Assembly (NCBI GenBank): GCA_003522085.1
Contig: DPGI01000009.1
Span: 81,422 to 145,421 of the forward strand
Direction of reading: 5' to 3'
DNA length: 64,000 nt
DNA from: Clostridiales bacterium
GTDB taxonomy: Bacteria > Bacillota > Clostridia > Christensenellales > UBA1242
Position numbers and translations under genes: made by a program. Shown piece by piece: positions 21,889 to 30,217 of this stretch. The notes under the pieces are model-generated. The model saw only the letters and a program-made list of their open reading frames with translations. It was not told the DNA's origin and searched no databases. Numbering within the stretch: position 1 is the first letter of the stretch; each line of letters opens with the position of its first letter.

Positions 21889-23628
21889 ATGAAATTTTTC
21901 GATAAACTTAAAGAAAAACTTGGAAAAAGAGATTTTAGAAATGGATTGATAAAAATTGGTGCTGTGGTTACAATTGCAACGGCGGCTGTTACGTTTGCTG
22001 CCTGCAACAAAACAGGACAAACACCAACACCTACACCAACTCCAGCTCCAACACCAGGCCCTGACACATCATACACTGCATCACAAATTCTTGAAGAAAA
22101 CACTGCCTACAAAAACCTTAACTTGGCAAATGCAGTTTTTGACGAAATTCAACAAAACGTTGCAAAACAATTTAATGTTGAAAAAGACAAGGTTGAAATT
22201 GTTGACATGCACTTTGACAAGCAAAACACAAACAAAGCAACCGTGGTTGCAAAGATAGGTGGAGAAAAGGTTGTTACTGCGTCATATCAAAACCAAAAGA
22301 TTGCCGAGCTTCGTGGTGCAAACAAAAAAGACCTTGTTTTAGACGAAGCAGGAATCGCTGCTGACCAAAAAGTTGAAAAATCACAAAGAGACGAAGTAGA
22401 TGCAAAATTCACACAAGCAGTTCAAAAAATCTTGGATGAAGTCAAAGCAATTGAAAACATCACACCTGAAAGAGTCAATGAAATTTTTGCAGGCGTTTCA
22501 GGAATTCAACTTCCAAGTTCATTTACAGATTGTTATGATTTTGCAGTTGTCAGCGGAGTGAGAGAAGACAGAACAGTTGTTGTCTTCACTGGCAAAAACG
22601 GAAAGTTTGAAGACCATGTTTTGTCGGTTGAAGGAAAAGAAAACATGACAAACGAAGAGATTTTGGCAGCGATTAAAAGTGGGACTGGCTTCAGCAAAAC
22701 AACCCGCACAATTGACCCAAGCAAAAAATACGAAGCCCCAGCGCTTGAAGAAAAACCAGTTGTCAAAGTTGATTTTGATAAAATTTTCGATGAAGTTTTT
22801 GGCTCAGACTATAAATTGGTTGCTCCGATTGATCTGTTAAAAGAATATGGTAAAAGAAACAAACAAAAAATTCTCTTTGCTAATATGTCTTCTGATCAAT
22901 TAAATCTTTATTTTGAAATGGAAGTAATGGGGAACACATATTATAATAGCAATACCTATAAAGGTACACATTTGGACGAAATTCTCGAATATTCCAATAT
23001 TTACAGCGAAATTGGAAATGACTTAAAACAATATTTAAAAGACAAGTATGCTGAAGAAAAAGATGAGAACGTTGTAAAAAACGGAATGACTTCTTATAAA
23101 GAAACAATCAATCAAAAAGTAAAAGCATATGACGAATTAACGACTAACGATTTTAAAAATGGCAAGGCATTTGCAGACACCAAAGACAATGTTGACAAAG
23201 AAGTATTTGGTGCGAAACTTTGCAAGGGCAAAGAAGTGATTGCTACATATGTTGGTGCAATGAGCAGCAGAATAAATGATAGTGCGGGAATGTTTAATAC
23301 GGGTTATTATACAACTTTTGAAACAAGTGTTGTATATAAAGAAAATGATCAAATTATCATCAAAAAAGACAAGATTTATGTTCCATATTATAACAATTCA
23401 ACAAATGAAAGTTTGTATAACACTTTCTTAAGCGATACTGATGGAACAAAACATAATATCGAATCAATCAGCACTGAAGTTGTCAACAACCCTGTGATTG
23501 CAACCGAAAATGGGGAAAGGGCAGAATACAACATTTCATTTGAAAGTGACGATCCGCAACTTGCCAGCATTGCATCTTCTGCAATTTCACAATGGTTGAA
23601 AAATGAAGAAGATTCACTTTCAAGATAA
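21889..23628 (+). CDS. Putative lipoprotein with Pro/Thr linker, unknown
   Basis: A 579-aa protein. A signal peptide (IKIGAVVTIATAAVTFAAC) ends in a slightly divergent lipobox (FAAC), then a stretch of alternating Thr-Pro residues (about 43-58) acts as a wall-spanning linker. The main part is Lys/Glu-rich with repeated VEKSQRDEVDAKFTQAVQKILDEV-like helices and a beta-rich end. No family was recognised. Start 21889 is set by AGGAGGGA; the upstream ATG at 21853 overlaps the promoter. It sits where ftsL would be expected after rsmH. Confidence 0.8.
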   Translation: MKFFDKLKEKLGKRDFRNGLIKIGAVVTIATAAVTFAACNKTGQTPTPTPTPAPTPGPDTSYTASQILEENTAYKNLNLANAVFDEIQQNVAKQFNVEKDKVEIVDMHFDKQNTNKATVVAKIGGEKVVTASYQNQKIAELRGANKKDLVLDEAGIAADQKVEKSQRDEVDAKFTQAVQKILDEVKAIENITPERVNEIFAGVSGIQLPSSFTDCYDFAVVSGVREDRTVVVFTGKNGKFEDHVLSVEGKENMTNEEILAAIKSGTGFSKTTRTIDPSKKYEAPALEEKPVVKVDFDKIFDEVFGSDYKLVAPIDLLKEYGKRNKQKILFANMSSDQLNLYFEMEVMGNTYYNSNTYKGTHLDEILEYSNIYSEIGNDLKQYLKDKYAEEKDENVVKNGMTSYKETINQKVKAYDELTTNDFKNGKAFADTKDNVDKEVFGAKLCKGKEVIATYVGAMSSRINDSAGMFNTGYYTTFETSVVYKENDQIIIKKDKIYVPYYNNSTNESLYNTFLSDTDGTKHNIESISTEVVNNPVIATENGERAEYNISFESDDPQLASIASSAISQWLKNEEDSLSR

Positions 23629-23682
23629 AAAACAAACTAATAATTTTGCTTATTTCAACCATTTAATTTAAAGGAGAAAATT

Positions 23683-24234
23683 ATGCAAAAACAATTGACG
23701 CACTATGAATTTAAACAAATGCAAAAAAGTAATAAAAATGACATAATTTTTGTGCTAGACAACCTTGAACATGATGAAAATATTGGTTCCGCTTTTCGAA
23801 TTGCAGATGCTTTCAACATAACAAAGATAATAATTATAAAAAATGGCGAAATAGATTTAAAAAAATTACAAAAAACCGCAAGAAGTTGCCAAAAAAATGT
23901 GGATTATTCAATTTATGACAACGCTACGGATGCGCTTAATGAGATAACAACGCTTGGGTTTACGCCTATCAATATTGAAATAACATCCACAAGTGTTCCA
24001 CTGAGAGCAGTTAACTTTTCAGATATTGGGAAAGTAGCATTAATAGTCGGAAATGAAAGATATGGTGTAAGTGATGAAATTTTGCAACAAGTTCCGCTTT
24101 CATGCCATATTGAAATGTATGGCAACAATTCTTCAATGAATGTGTCGACAAGTTTGGCAATCGCGGCATACAAAGCAAGTGAAGATTTATTAATAAAAAA
24201 AAAGATAAGGGAGGAAATTGAAAATGTGCGATGA
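23683..24234 (+). CDS. SpoU/TrmH-family RNA 2'-O-methyltransferase
   Basis: A 183-aa SPOUT methylase with the three SpoU motifs: NIGSAFRIADAF (motif 1, with the catalytic Arg), ALIVGNERYGVSDEIL (motif 2) and IEMYGNNSSMNVSTSLAIAAYKA (motif 3, which forms the trefoil knot). It lacks the N-terminal RNA-binding extension of RlmB-type enzymes, so it is closer to TrmL/TrmH-like minimal forms; the RNA target cannot be read from the sequence. AAAGGAGA precedes the ATG. Its last 11 bases overlap the next gene. Confidence 0.9.
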   Translation: MQKQLTHYEFKQMQKSNKNDIIFVLDNLEHDENIGSAFRIADAFNITKIIIIKNGEIDLKKLQKTARSCQKNVDYSIYDNATDALNEITTLGFTPINIEITSTSVPLRAVNFSDIGKVALIVGNERYGVSDEILQQVPLSCHIEMYGNNSSMNVSTSLAIAAYKASEDLLIKKKIREEIENVR

Positions 24235-24439
24235 TAAATATTACAGAGAAACAAGGTCATACACTGATGATGATGGCAACGAGGTAGAGATTAACGAGGT
24301 TATATACGACAGAACTGACGGAACAGGTGTCGATTACGTTGAACAAACTAAAGTTAATGGCTATGAAGTAGGGCATCATACAGAACATCCAGATGGCACT
24401 GTCCATGATTATGGAATTTATTTGGGTGATGACGACTAA
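24224..24439 (+). CDS. Small acidic protein, unknown
   Basis: A 71-aa, Asp/Glu-rich, beta-strand-like protein (TDDDGNEVEINEVIYD, GTGVDYVEQTKVNGYEVGHH, YGIYLGDDD) with no membrane segment. It overlaps the methylase gene by 11 bp, with AGGGAGGAAA as Shine-Dalgarno, so the two are coupled; start 24224 is preferred to the TTG at 24218. No family was recognised. A terminator follows. Confidence 0.7.
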   Translation: MCDDKYYRETRSYTDDDGNEVEINEVIYDRTDGTGVDYVEQTKVNGYEVGHHTEHPDGTVHDYGIYLGDDD

Positions 24440-24454
24440 AAATTTTAATAGGGG

Positions 24455-24486
24455 AAAGAACGTTTCACAAATAAACGTTCTTTTTT
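24455..24486 (+). terminator. Intrinsic terminator
   Basis: GAACGTTT (24458-24465), 7-base loop, AAACGTTC (24473-24480), six T residues. Confidence 0.85.
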
Positions 24487-24558
24487 ATTATTAAAAAAGG
24501 CAAGCGCGGGAAGTGTTTTTTTTGTTGAAATGCAAAATAATTTGTTTTTTTATGCAAA

Positions 24559-26640
24559 ATGATATATCATAAAAGTGTGAAAACAAAAATTAAAAAAATT
24601 TTTTCTCGTTTTGTTTTGATTATGCTGATGAGTGTGTTTTGTTTCACTTGCACAGTCGGATGCAGTGTTTTTGATGGTCTAAAACCAACACCACCAAAAC
24701 AGAATGAGCAAATCGGCTCGTCAGACCCACCACCAAAACACCCAGACCACAATCCTCCAAAAGACGATGATGACGACGATGACGACAACCTCGACCCTGA
24801 CAATGACGACCAAAACAAAAAAGATGAACTAACGGGTGGAATTTCGGTTGACTATGTTAAAGTGCTTCGCAAACCTTTGTCATATGACTTTTCGGGCAAC
24901 GTGACTGATAAAGATGGTGGAGAAGGAACAAACAGAGAATATTATTACAATTTTGGAACAGACATTTTATCTTGGCTATTTAGAACTTATGGAAATTTTA
25001 ATACAGAATACAATACTAATTTATATACAAATGTTTTTGATGAATATTATCAAACAACAAACAATGAAAAAATGAATGAGTTGGCGCAAAACTTTGAAGT
25101 GGATGCCAACAAAGACAACTATCTTTATTGGTATGATGCTTTGCGTTATCAAATTACAAGAGTAACCCCACGATATAATGATAAAAACAATGCAGGTAAA
25201 ACGACAGACAAAGAGGAAGATGCCGTCACTGATAATGGCAAAACTATAGAAGAAGGTGGAACGCCAATCATTGTAAGTTATGATGTATCTGCAGATACTC
25301 AAAGAGGCTGGAATTGGGGATTAAGTAAAAACAACATAAAGTACAACACATTTTTAAAAGCGAATTTCGGAATAGAAAATAATAATTATCTTATAAATTC
25401 TAACTTTGAAGTTGATTCCGAAATAATTCAGTACGACTTTGCGACCTTTGAGAATTATTATTCGGGCGGGTTATCTGCTGAAATGATTGATGGTGGGTTC
25501 CCATACTTTTTCGAAAGCCAAACATTTAATAATGCATTCATTAACAATGACTACAACCGTGCATTGGAATATGCTATTTACAATATTGTTCTTGGAATTA
25601 CACCTAGAAATATGAATGTGACTTACACTGGGACTGACGGTGCGCCGGTTGTCACCATTGACGGCTATTCAGCAACCACTGGTGCAAATGCAAAGACAAG
25701 CGCCGAAGTTGCTGTTGAAGACATTAAATCAACATTCAATCGTTTGGGCTCTTATGTTGGTCTTACAACCAAAAACAAAAAAGACATTGTAAAATACATT
25801 CTCGAAAACGTCATCGGCGAGCAAGCAAAGTCAGAATATAAAGTTGATGGCATAGAAAAGCAAGTAAATTATTATTACGAAGATGTTGTCACTGCCATAG
25901 TTGATTATTGCGGAAAGTTGACAACAATCGGAAAGGCAAGCGAAGGCGACCCAACCACAGACACCAAAATCGACGACGCATACATTGCATCTGAAGTTGC
26001 CGACTATCCATACACAACTTTCTTCTCAAAGTTTGGAAATGGCGACCCATTTAAAAATAAAAAACCTTATGAATATCAAAGTGCAGTGATTGTGCCAAGC
26101 CGTGAAACAACGGTCACTGACATTTGGCTCGACTTTAAATATGACGCTGGCAACGACGGCGATGACATTTATGACCCTGAAAAGTTTTTGGACATTACTG
26201 TTTCGATTCGCTGGAACAAAGGCGACGGCTCGCCAATTCATGTTATGCAAAAAAATGTTCGCATTAAAGACGGACCTGTTGATGTTGGTGGGGAAAGCAC
26301 GATTGAATTTGAGTTTGAGCCAGCACGCGGAAGTTATGCGTTTGGCGAACCTGTCAAAATCGGAATGTTCAACACTCCTGACGCGCTTAAAACAACAAAA
26401 GAGAAACGTGTGATTATAATTTCGGGTTTGACCGATGCCCGCCGTTATTACAAAGTGTTGCAAAGCGCTACCTATGGCGGTTATGGTGTGCTTGACAACT
26501 CTAAGTTCGATTGCAGTTATCTCGAAATCGCTTACAGCGTTGCAAAAATCCCTGGCGACACCACAACCAACTATGCGTTCTACACAAGCATATCAAACTT
26601 CGTTGAAGACGAAGAAGAAGACACGTCGTGGATGCATTAG
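24559..26640 (+). CDS. Large putative lipoprotein, unknown
   Basis: A 693-aa protein from the ATG at 24559. The basic N-terminus and hydrophobic core (FVLIMLMSVFCFTCTVGC) end in a VGC lipobox, then an extremely acidic linker (about residues 55-90, eight Asp in a row, with Pro and His). A large Tyr/Asn-rich secreted domain follows, with a beta-rich C-terminal part (IWLDFKYDAGNDGDDIYD, TIEFEFEPARGSYAFGEPVKIGMFN). No family was recognised. No Shine-Dalgarno is visible for ATG 24559. A GTG at 24577, seven bases after a possible TATCAT -10 with TTGTTT 17 bp before it, would give a leaderless start and a more normal signal peptide. The GC-rich element lies right after the stop. Confidence 0.78.
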   Translation: MIYHKSVKTKIKKIFSRFVLIMLMSVFCFTCTVGCSVFDGLKPTPPKQNEQIGSSDPPPKHPDHNPPKDDDDDDDDNLDPDNDDQNKKDELTGGISVDYVKVLRKPLSYDFSGNVTDKDGGEGTNREYYYNFGTDILSWLFRTYGNFNTEYNTNLYTNVFDEYYQTTNNEKMNELAQNFEVDANKDNYLYWYDALRYQITRVTPRYNDKNNAGKTTDKEEDAVTDNGKTIEEGGTPIIVSYDVSADTQRGWNWGLSKNNIKYNTFLKANFGIENNNYLINSNFEVDSEIIQYDFATFENYYSGGLSAEMIDGGFPYFFESQTFNNAFINNDYNRALEYAIYNIVLGITPRNMNVTYTGTDGAPVVTIDGYSATTGANAKTSAEVAVEDIKSTFNRLGSYVGLTTKNKKDIVKYILENVIGEQAKSEYKVDGIEKQVNYYYEDVVTAIVDYCGKLTTIGKASEGDPTTDTKIDDAYIASEVADYPYTTFFSKFGNGDPFKNKKPYEYQSAVIVPSRETTVTDIWLDFKYDAGNDGDDIYDPEKFLDITVSIRWNKGDGSPIHVMQKNVRIKDGPVDVGGESTIEFEFEPARGSYAFGEPVKIGMFNTPDALKTTKEKRVIIISGLTDARRYYKVLQSATYGGYGVLDNSKFDCSYLEIAYSVAKIPGDTTTNYAFYTSISNFVEDEEEDTSWMH

Positions 26641-26830
26641 GTCGTTCGCGGGGACAACCAAATTTTAAACGCGGCCACACCCGCTAGGCGCGGGCAACCG
26701 CTAAAATTCAGTTTTCCCCACGTGCCCCTTTCCCGCAACTTGACGCGCCCCGGGCGCTTTCGACGTTGCATTAGGGCGCGCTAAATTGTTTTCGCCGGGC
26801 AAAGCCCTTCCCCGAAAAAGTTTAGCATCG
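26641..26830. repeat. GC-rich multi-hairpin spacer
   Basis: This spacer is far richer in G+C than its flanks and folds into several hairpins: an imperfect long stem from about 26651 to 26720 enclosing CCCGC/GCGGG; GCAAC/GTTGC enclosing GCGCCC/GGGCGC (about 26736-26770); and GCTAAA+TTTTCG (26780-26794) against CGAAAA+TTTAGC (26813-26826) with GGGC/GCCC at the tip. No plausible protein. Same style as the elements at 12.7 and 50.4 kb. Confidence 0.7.
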
Positions 26831-26882
26831 CACATTTTATTGATAAATAAGCAAGACAAGAAGATAAAAAGTGACATTAAAT

Positions 26883-26923
26883 GCTGGCTTTGCCAGCTAT
26901 CATGCAACGCCCCATTGCGTTGC
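26883..26923. repeat. Two tandem perfect hairpins
   Basis: GCTGGC-ttt-GCCAGC (26883-26897) and GCAACGC-6 bases-GCGTTGC (26904-26923). Neither has a U-tract. They lie between the GC-rich spacer and the start of the FtsL-position gene and would be in its leader if transcribed from upstream. Confidence 0.7.
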
Positions 26924-26969
26924 CAATTGTCTAGCCAATCGTCATATAAACAAGGAGTTTTGAATACAT

Positions 26970-27503
26970 ATGAAAGAGAGAGACATTCTTTTGCTTGAAA
27001 AAGATGTTGAGGTTGAACAAAAACTCGAAAAAGCGAGTAAAAAAATCAACCTTTCTTCTATCAAGGCTCAAGTAGAGTCTCCTAAAACTGAAAACATTGT
27101 TATCGAAACCCCGAACTATGATTTGTTGCCCGACGTGACTCCCGAAAAGAAAAAACGCGTTCTTAAACTTGAAAAATTAGTCGAGAAAAAACAGCCTAAA
27201 CCTAAAAAATCCGTTTTCAAAATCGTCATCGCTGCTGTTTTGATTGGACTGGTTGTCGGGCTTGGTGCGTTTACCGGTGTCGAATTGGCAGATTCAATCA
27301 ACGCCTACAACGCTGCGCAATCTTCTTACTCTATCAACGCAGCAAAACTCATGCAAAAAATCTACTCCGTCGACTCGGGAAATAAGACTGCCGAACTGAT
27401 CGAAACTTTTCCTACCGAACTCATGCATCCCGACCAGATGAAAAAACAGTCAAACTGGTTTGATAGATTTTGCAAGTTTTTATCGGGGTTCTTTGGAGGT
27501 TAA
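26970..27503 (+). CDS. Single-span membrane protein in the FtsL position
   Basis: A 177-aa bitopic protein. A charged cytoplasmic N-terminus (about 85 residues with Lys/Glu-rich helices) is followed by one membrane span (VFKIVIAAVLIGLVVGLGAFTGVEL, about 87-111) and a short external part. Position directly before a division-type PBP and three genes after rsmH suggests a counterpart of FtsL, but it lacks the usual leucine-rich coiled coil after the span, and its C-terminus (WFDRFCKFLSGFFGG) is odd, so the role is inferred from context. AAGGAG lies 12 bp before the ATG, a rather long distance. Confidence 0.7.
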   Translation: MKERDILLLEKDVEVEQKLEKASKKINLSSIKAQVESPKTENIVIETPNYDLLPDVTPEKKKRVLKLEKLVEKKQPKPKKSVFKIVIAAVLIGLVVGLGAFTGVELADSINAYNAAQSSYSINAAKLMQKIYSVDSGNKTAELIETFPTELMHPDQMKKQSNWFDRFCKFLSGFFGG

Positions 27504-27506
27504 CCT

Positions 27507-29405
27507 TTGACCAACCCTTTTTCTCTTCATTCGTTCAAAAAAAGGTTACTCGCACTTTCGCTGCTGGTAACCTTTCTTTTTTGTGCGCTGTCTGTGCGCC
27601 TTTTTGTCGTGCAAATCATAAACGGAAAAGATTTGCAACTCAAAGCGACTTCGCAGTGGACAAGAGACTTGGCGATCACTGCTCCGCGCGGCGATATTTA
27701 TGATGTTACTGGCTCTAGACTTGCAACGAGTTATACAACCTACAACGTTTATGTGCGCGGGCGCGAGATTGAAAATCCCGAACAAGTCAGCAAGTTTTTG
27801 TCGGACATTTTATCGCTTGACTATTTGAAAGTTTTTGAAAAAGTCATCAAAAAAAATATCTCAGAAGTGCTTATCAAGTTGCAGGTTTCTGCCGACGTCG
27901 CCGAAGAGATTTATCGTCAAAAATTCAGCGGAGTTTATCTTGCTGAAAGTGTCGGGCGTTATTACACTTACGGAAATTTGCTTTCACAGGCCTTGGGATT
28001 TGTCAGTGTCGACAATGCGGGGCAAAGCGGAATAGAGTCACAGTTTGATGCGCTTTTGAAGGGTGCAGATGGTTATTCGTTTACGCAAAGTGACTTGCAG
28101 GGAAAAGAAATCGGCGGAACTTTGAGATATTATGTTCCGGCGACAAAGGGCGCTGACATTAGGTTGACCGTCGATTCAAAAATTCAACTGATTTTAGAGC
28201 AGGCGCTTGAAAAAATCATGACCGAACAAAAAGCAAAAAATGCGACCGGGCTGGTGATGAATGCCAAGACGGCGGAAGTTTTGGCGATTTCGACCAAGCC
28301 TAGTTTTGACCTTAACAATATTCCGCGTGACGACATTGCTAAACTGTTTGATGAATCAAAAATCAAGGCGATCACCGATGTTTACGAACCCGGCTCGACT
28401 TTTAAAATTCTCACGCTTGCCGCTGCGCTTGAAGAGGGCGTCGTCAGCGAAAATGACAGATTTTATTGTGGCGGTTCACGTGTAATCGACGGGGTTAAGA
28501 TTAGGTGCTGGCGAAGTATCGGACATGGGTCGCAGGATTTGCAAGAGGGTCTTGCCAATTCGTGCAACTGCGTGTTCATGGAGTTGGCTATGCGACTGGG
28601 CGTTGATAAGTTTTATGATTATATGCAAAAGTTTGGGCTCGGACAAAAGACGGGGATTTCGCTGGCGGGCGAAGTCGGTGGCATTTTGATGGACAAATCT
28701 ATCGTTAAACGTGTCGACCTTGCACGTATGGGGTTCGGACATGCTGTTGCGGTTACGCCTATTCAACTGCTCACCGCTGTTGACGGCATTGTTAACGGCG
28801 GAAAATTGACCACGCCCACCATTGTCAGCGAGGCGGTCGATGTTTTTGGAAACCAGATTTACCATTCCAGCCACGAAGTCAAGCGCCAAGTAGTTTCAGA
28901 GTCGACTTCGCAAAGAGTTTGCAAACTGCTGTCAAAAGCCACCAACAAGCACGGCGACTATACTTTTGTGGAAGGTTATGACGTCGGCGGCAAAACAGGA
29001 ACAGCGCAAAAATACGACGCCACAGGGCACATCGCGCAGGGCAAGTATATTTCAAGTTTTATCGGAACTTTCCCAGCCACCGATCCGGACTATCTTGTGA
29101 TGGTTATGGTTGACGAGCCGAGTGCGGGTGCTTATTACGGAAGCGTTGTCGCAGCACCTTACGGCAAAGAGATTTTTAGCGGCATTTTTAAATATCTCGA
29201 TATTAAAAAACAAAACGAAACAACCATTATCGAACTTGTCGAAATGCCCGATTTGGTCGGAAAAACTTTGACCGATGCGGCGATTGAACTTAAAAAGTTG
29301 GGGATTTCGTTTGAAACCGACGGCGAAGGCGGAATTGTTTTGAAACAACTTCCACCTGCGGGGACAAAGGTCGCAAAAGGCGATACAATAATTTTAATTA
29401 CTTGA
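27507..29405 (+). CDS. Division-type peptidoglycan transpeptidase (FtsI/PBP2B/SpoVD class) with C-terminal PASTA domain
   Basis: A class B penicillin-binding protein of 632 aa. It has a membrane anchor (LLALSLLVTFLFCALSVRLFVVQII, about 13-37), a pedestal domain with APRGDIYD (about 70), and a transpeptidase domain with catalytic Ser297 in GSTFK, Ser352-Cys-Asn (SxN) and Lys496-Thr-Gly (KTG). A PASTA-like repeat (MPDLVGKTLTDAAIELKKLG) closes the protein, as in SpoVD and some PBP2B. It cross-links septal or spore peptidoglycan. The start is TTG at 27507, three bases after the previous stop, with TTTGGAGGT upstream. murE and mraY, usually next, are absent. Confidence 0.93.
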   Translation: MTNPFSLHSFKKRLLALSLLVTFLFCALSVRLFVVQIINGKDLQLKATSQWTRDLAITAPRGDIYDVTGSRLATSYTTYNVYVRGREIENPEQVSKFLSDILSLDYLKVFEKVIKKNISEVLIKLQVSADVAEEIYRQKFSGVYLAESVGRYYTYGNLLSQALGFVSVDNAGQSGIESQFDALLKGADGYSFTQSDLQGKEIGGTLRYYVPATKGADIRLTVDSKIQLILEQALEKIMTEQKAKNATGLVMNAKTAEVLAISTKPSFDLNNIPRDDIAKLFDESKIKAITDVYEPGSTFKILTLAAALEEGVVSENDRFYCGGSRVIDGVKIRCWRSIGHGSQDLQEGLANSCNCVFMELAMRLGVDKFYDYMQKFGLGQKTGISLAGEVGGILMDKSIVKRVDLARMGFGHAVAVTPIQLLTAVDGIVNGGKLTTPTIVSEAVDVFGNQIYHSSHEVKRQVVSESTSQRVCKLLSKATNKHGDYTFVEGYDVGGKTGTAQKYDATGHIAQGKYISSFIGTFPATDPDYLVMVMVDEPSAGAYYGSVVAAPYGKEIFSGIFKYLDIKKQNETTIIELVEMPDLVGKTLTDAAIELKKLGISFETDGEGGIVLKQLPPAGTKVAKGDTIILIT

Positions 29406-29430
29406 TAAATTGCTCGTAAAATGCTAAAAT
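29402..29430 (+). promoter_or_regulatory. Promoter placing +1 on the start codon of the YugP-like gene
   Basis: TTGATA (29402-29407), 17-bp spacer, TAAAAT (29425-29430). The ATG is at 29437, seven bases on, and no Shine-Dalgarno exists, so the mRNA is probably leaderless. Confidence 0.55.
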
Positions 29431-29436
29431 AACAAC

Positions 29437-30153
29437 ATGGAACTTTGGATTATTATAGTTATTGTTGTTGCGGTTGTGGCATTGATAAGCGCATTGCTTG
29501 CTGTTGGCAATTATGCCGGCGATAAATTTGCTGACGCTTACGAAAAAGCGTTTTCAATTTCAGCGGGCGCACATGTTTCTGTGCTGGAATTTGTAACCGA
29601 GCAAAATTATGCGCACTTTGACGGAAAACTTAAAATTTCAAGAACTAAAAAAGTTTTCGGGGACGCATATTCTTCCAAAAACAAAACGTTGATTTTGACC
29701 GACAAGACGCTCGGCTCGACATCGGTTGGAGCGTTTGCGGTTGCGGCGCACGAATTGGGGCATGCCTTGCAAGACAAAGAAAGCAAAAAGGTTAAAGCCT
29801 TAAACACTATGCGCACAATAGGCTGGATTGTGGGAAAATTGTTTTTGCCACTCATTTTAGCATTTATTGTTTTGATTTTCTTCCAAAATTTGCAGACGTA
29901 TGCGTTCATTATTGGGGGAGTGGCAGCAGGAATTTTCCTGTTTGCAGTGATAATCAAACTGTTTATAATTTCGATTGAAAAAGATGCATCGTCACGCGCG
30001 ATAAAAATGCTTGACGAATTCGTTCCAGATGCACAAATGAAAGACGTGAAAAAAATCTTGAATGCGGCACGCCTAACATATTGGAGCGATCTTGTTCGAT
30101 TGCTGTTTGGTTGGAGCGGGCTTGTGCGCAAAACAAAATTGTTTAGAAAATAA
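29437..30153 (+). CDS. Membrane zinc metallopeptidase, YugP family
   Basis: A 238-aa YugP-like (PF04298) neutral zinc metallopeptidase. An N-terminal span (LWIIIVIVVAVVALISALLAVG) precedes the catalytic HELGH (about residues 104-108, in AVAAHELGHALQDKE). Two more spans follow (LFLPLILAFIVLIFF; AFIIGGVAAGIFLFAVIIKLFII), then a basic C-terminal part with ARLTYWSDLVRLLFG typical of the family. The physiological substrate of YugP proteins is not established. There is no Shine-Dalgarno; the promoter spacing suggests a leaderless message. Confidence 0.88.
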   Translation: MELWIIIVIVVAVVALISALLAVGNYAGDKFADAYEKAFSISAGAHVSVLEFVTEQNYAHFDGKLKISRTKKVFGDAYSSKNKTLILTDKTLGSTSVGAFAVAAHELGHALQDKESKKVKALNTMRTIGWIVGKLFLPLILAFIVLIFFQNLQTYAFIIGGVAAGIFLFAVIIKLFIISIEKDASSRAIKMLDEFVPDAQMKDVKKILNAARLTYWSDLVRLLFGWSGLVRKTKLFRK

Positions 30154-30182
30154 AAAATGCGGGCTGATGTCCGCATTTTTTT
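30152..30182. terminator. Bidirectional terminator between convergent genes
   Basis: AAAAAATGCGG (30152-30162), 8-base loop, CCGCATTTTTT (30171-30181). A and T runs on both sides let it end both the YugP-like gene and glyS. Confidence 0.85.
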
Positions 30183-30217
30183 ATGTGTCTGTTTTGAGAT
30201 TGGATTTGCGAGTGCTG

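Noticed and set aside
26786..26998. 70-codon frame in the GC-rich spacer
   Set aside because: Runs through perfect hairpins and has no ribosome site or recognisable product; the DNA structure explains the open frame better.
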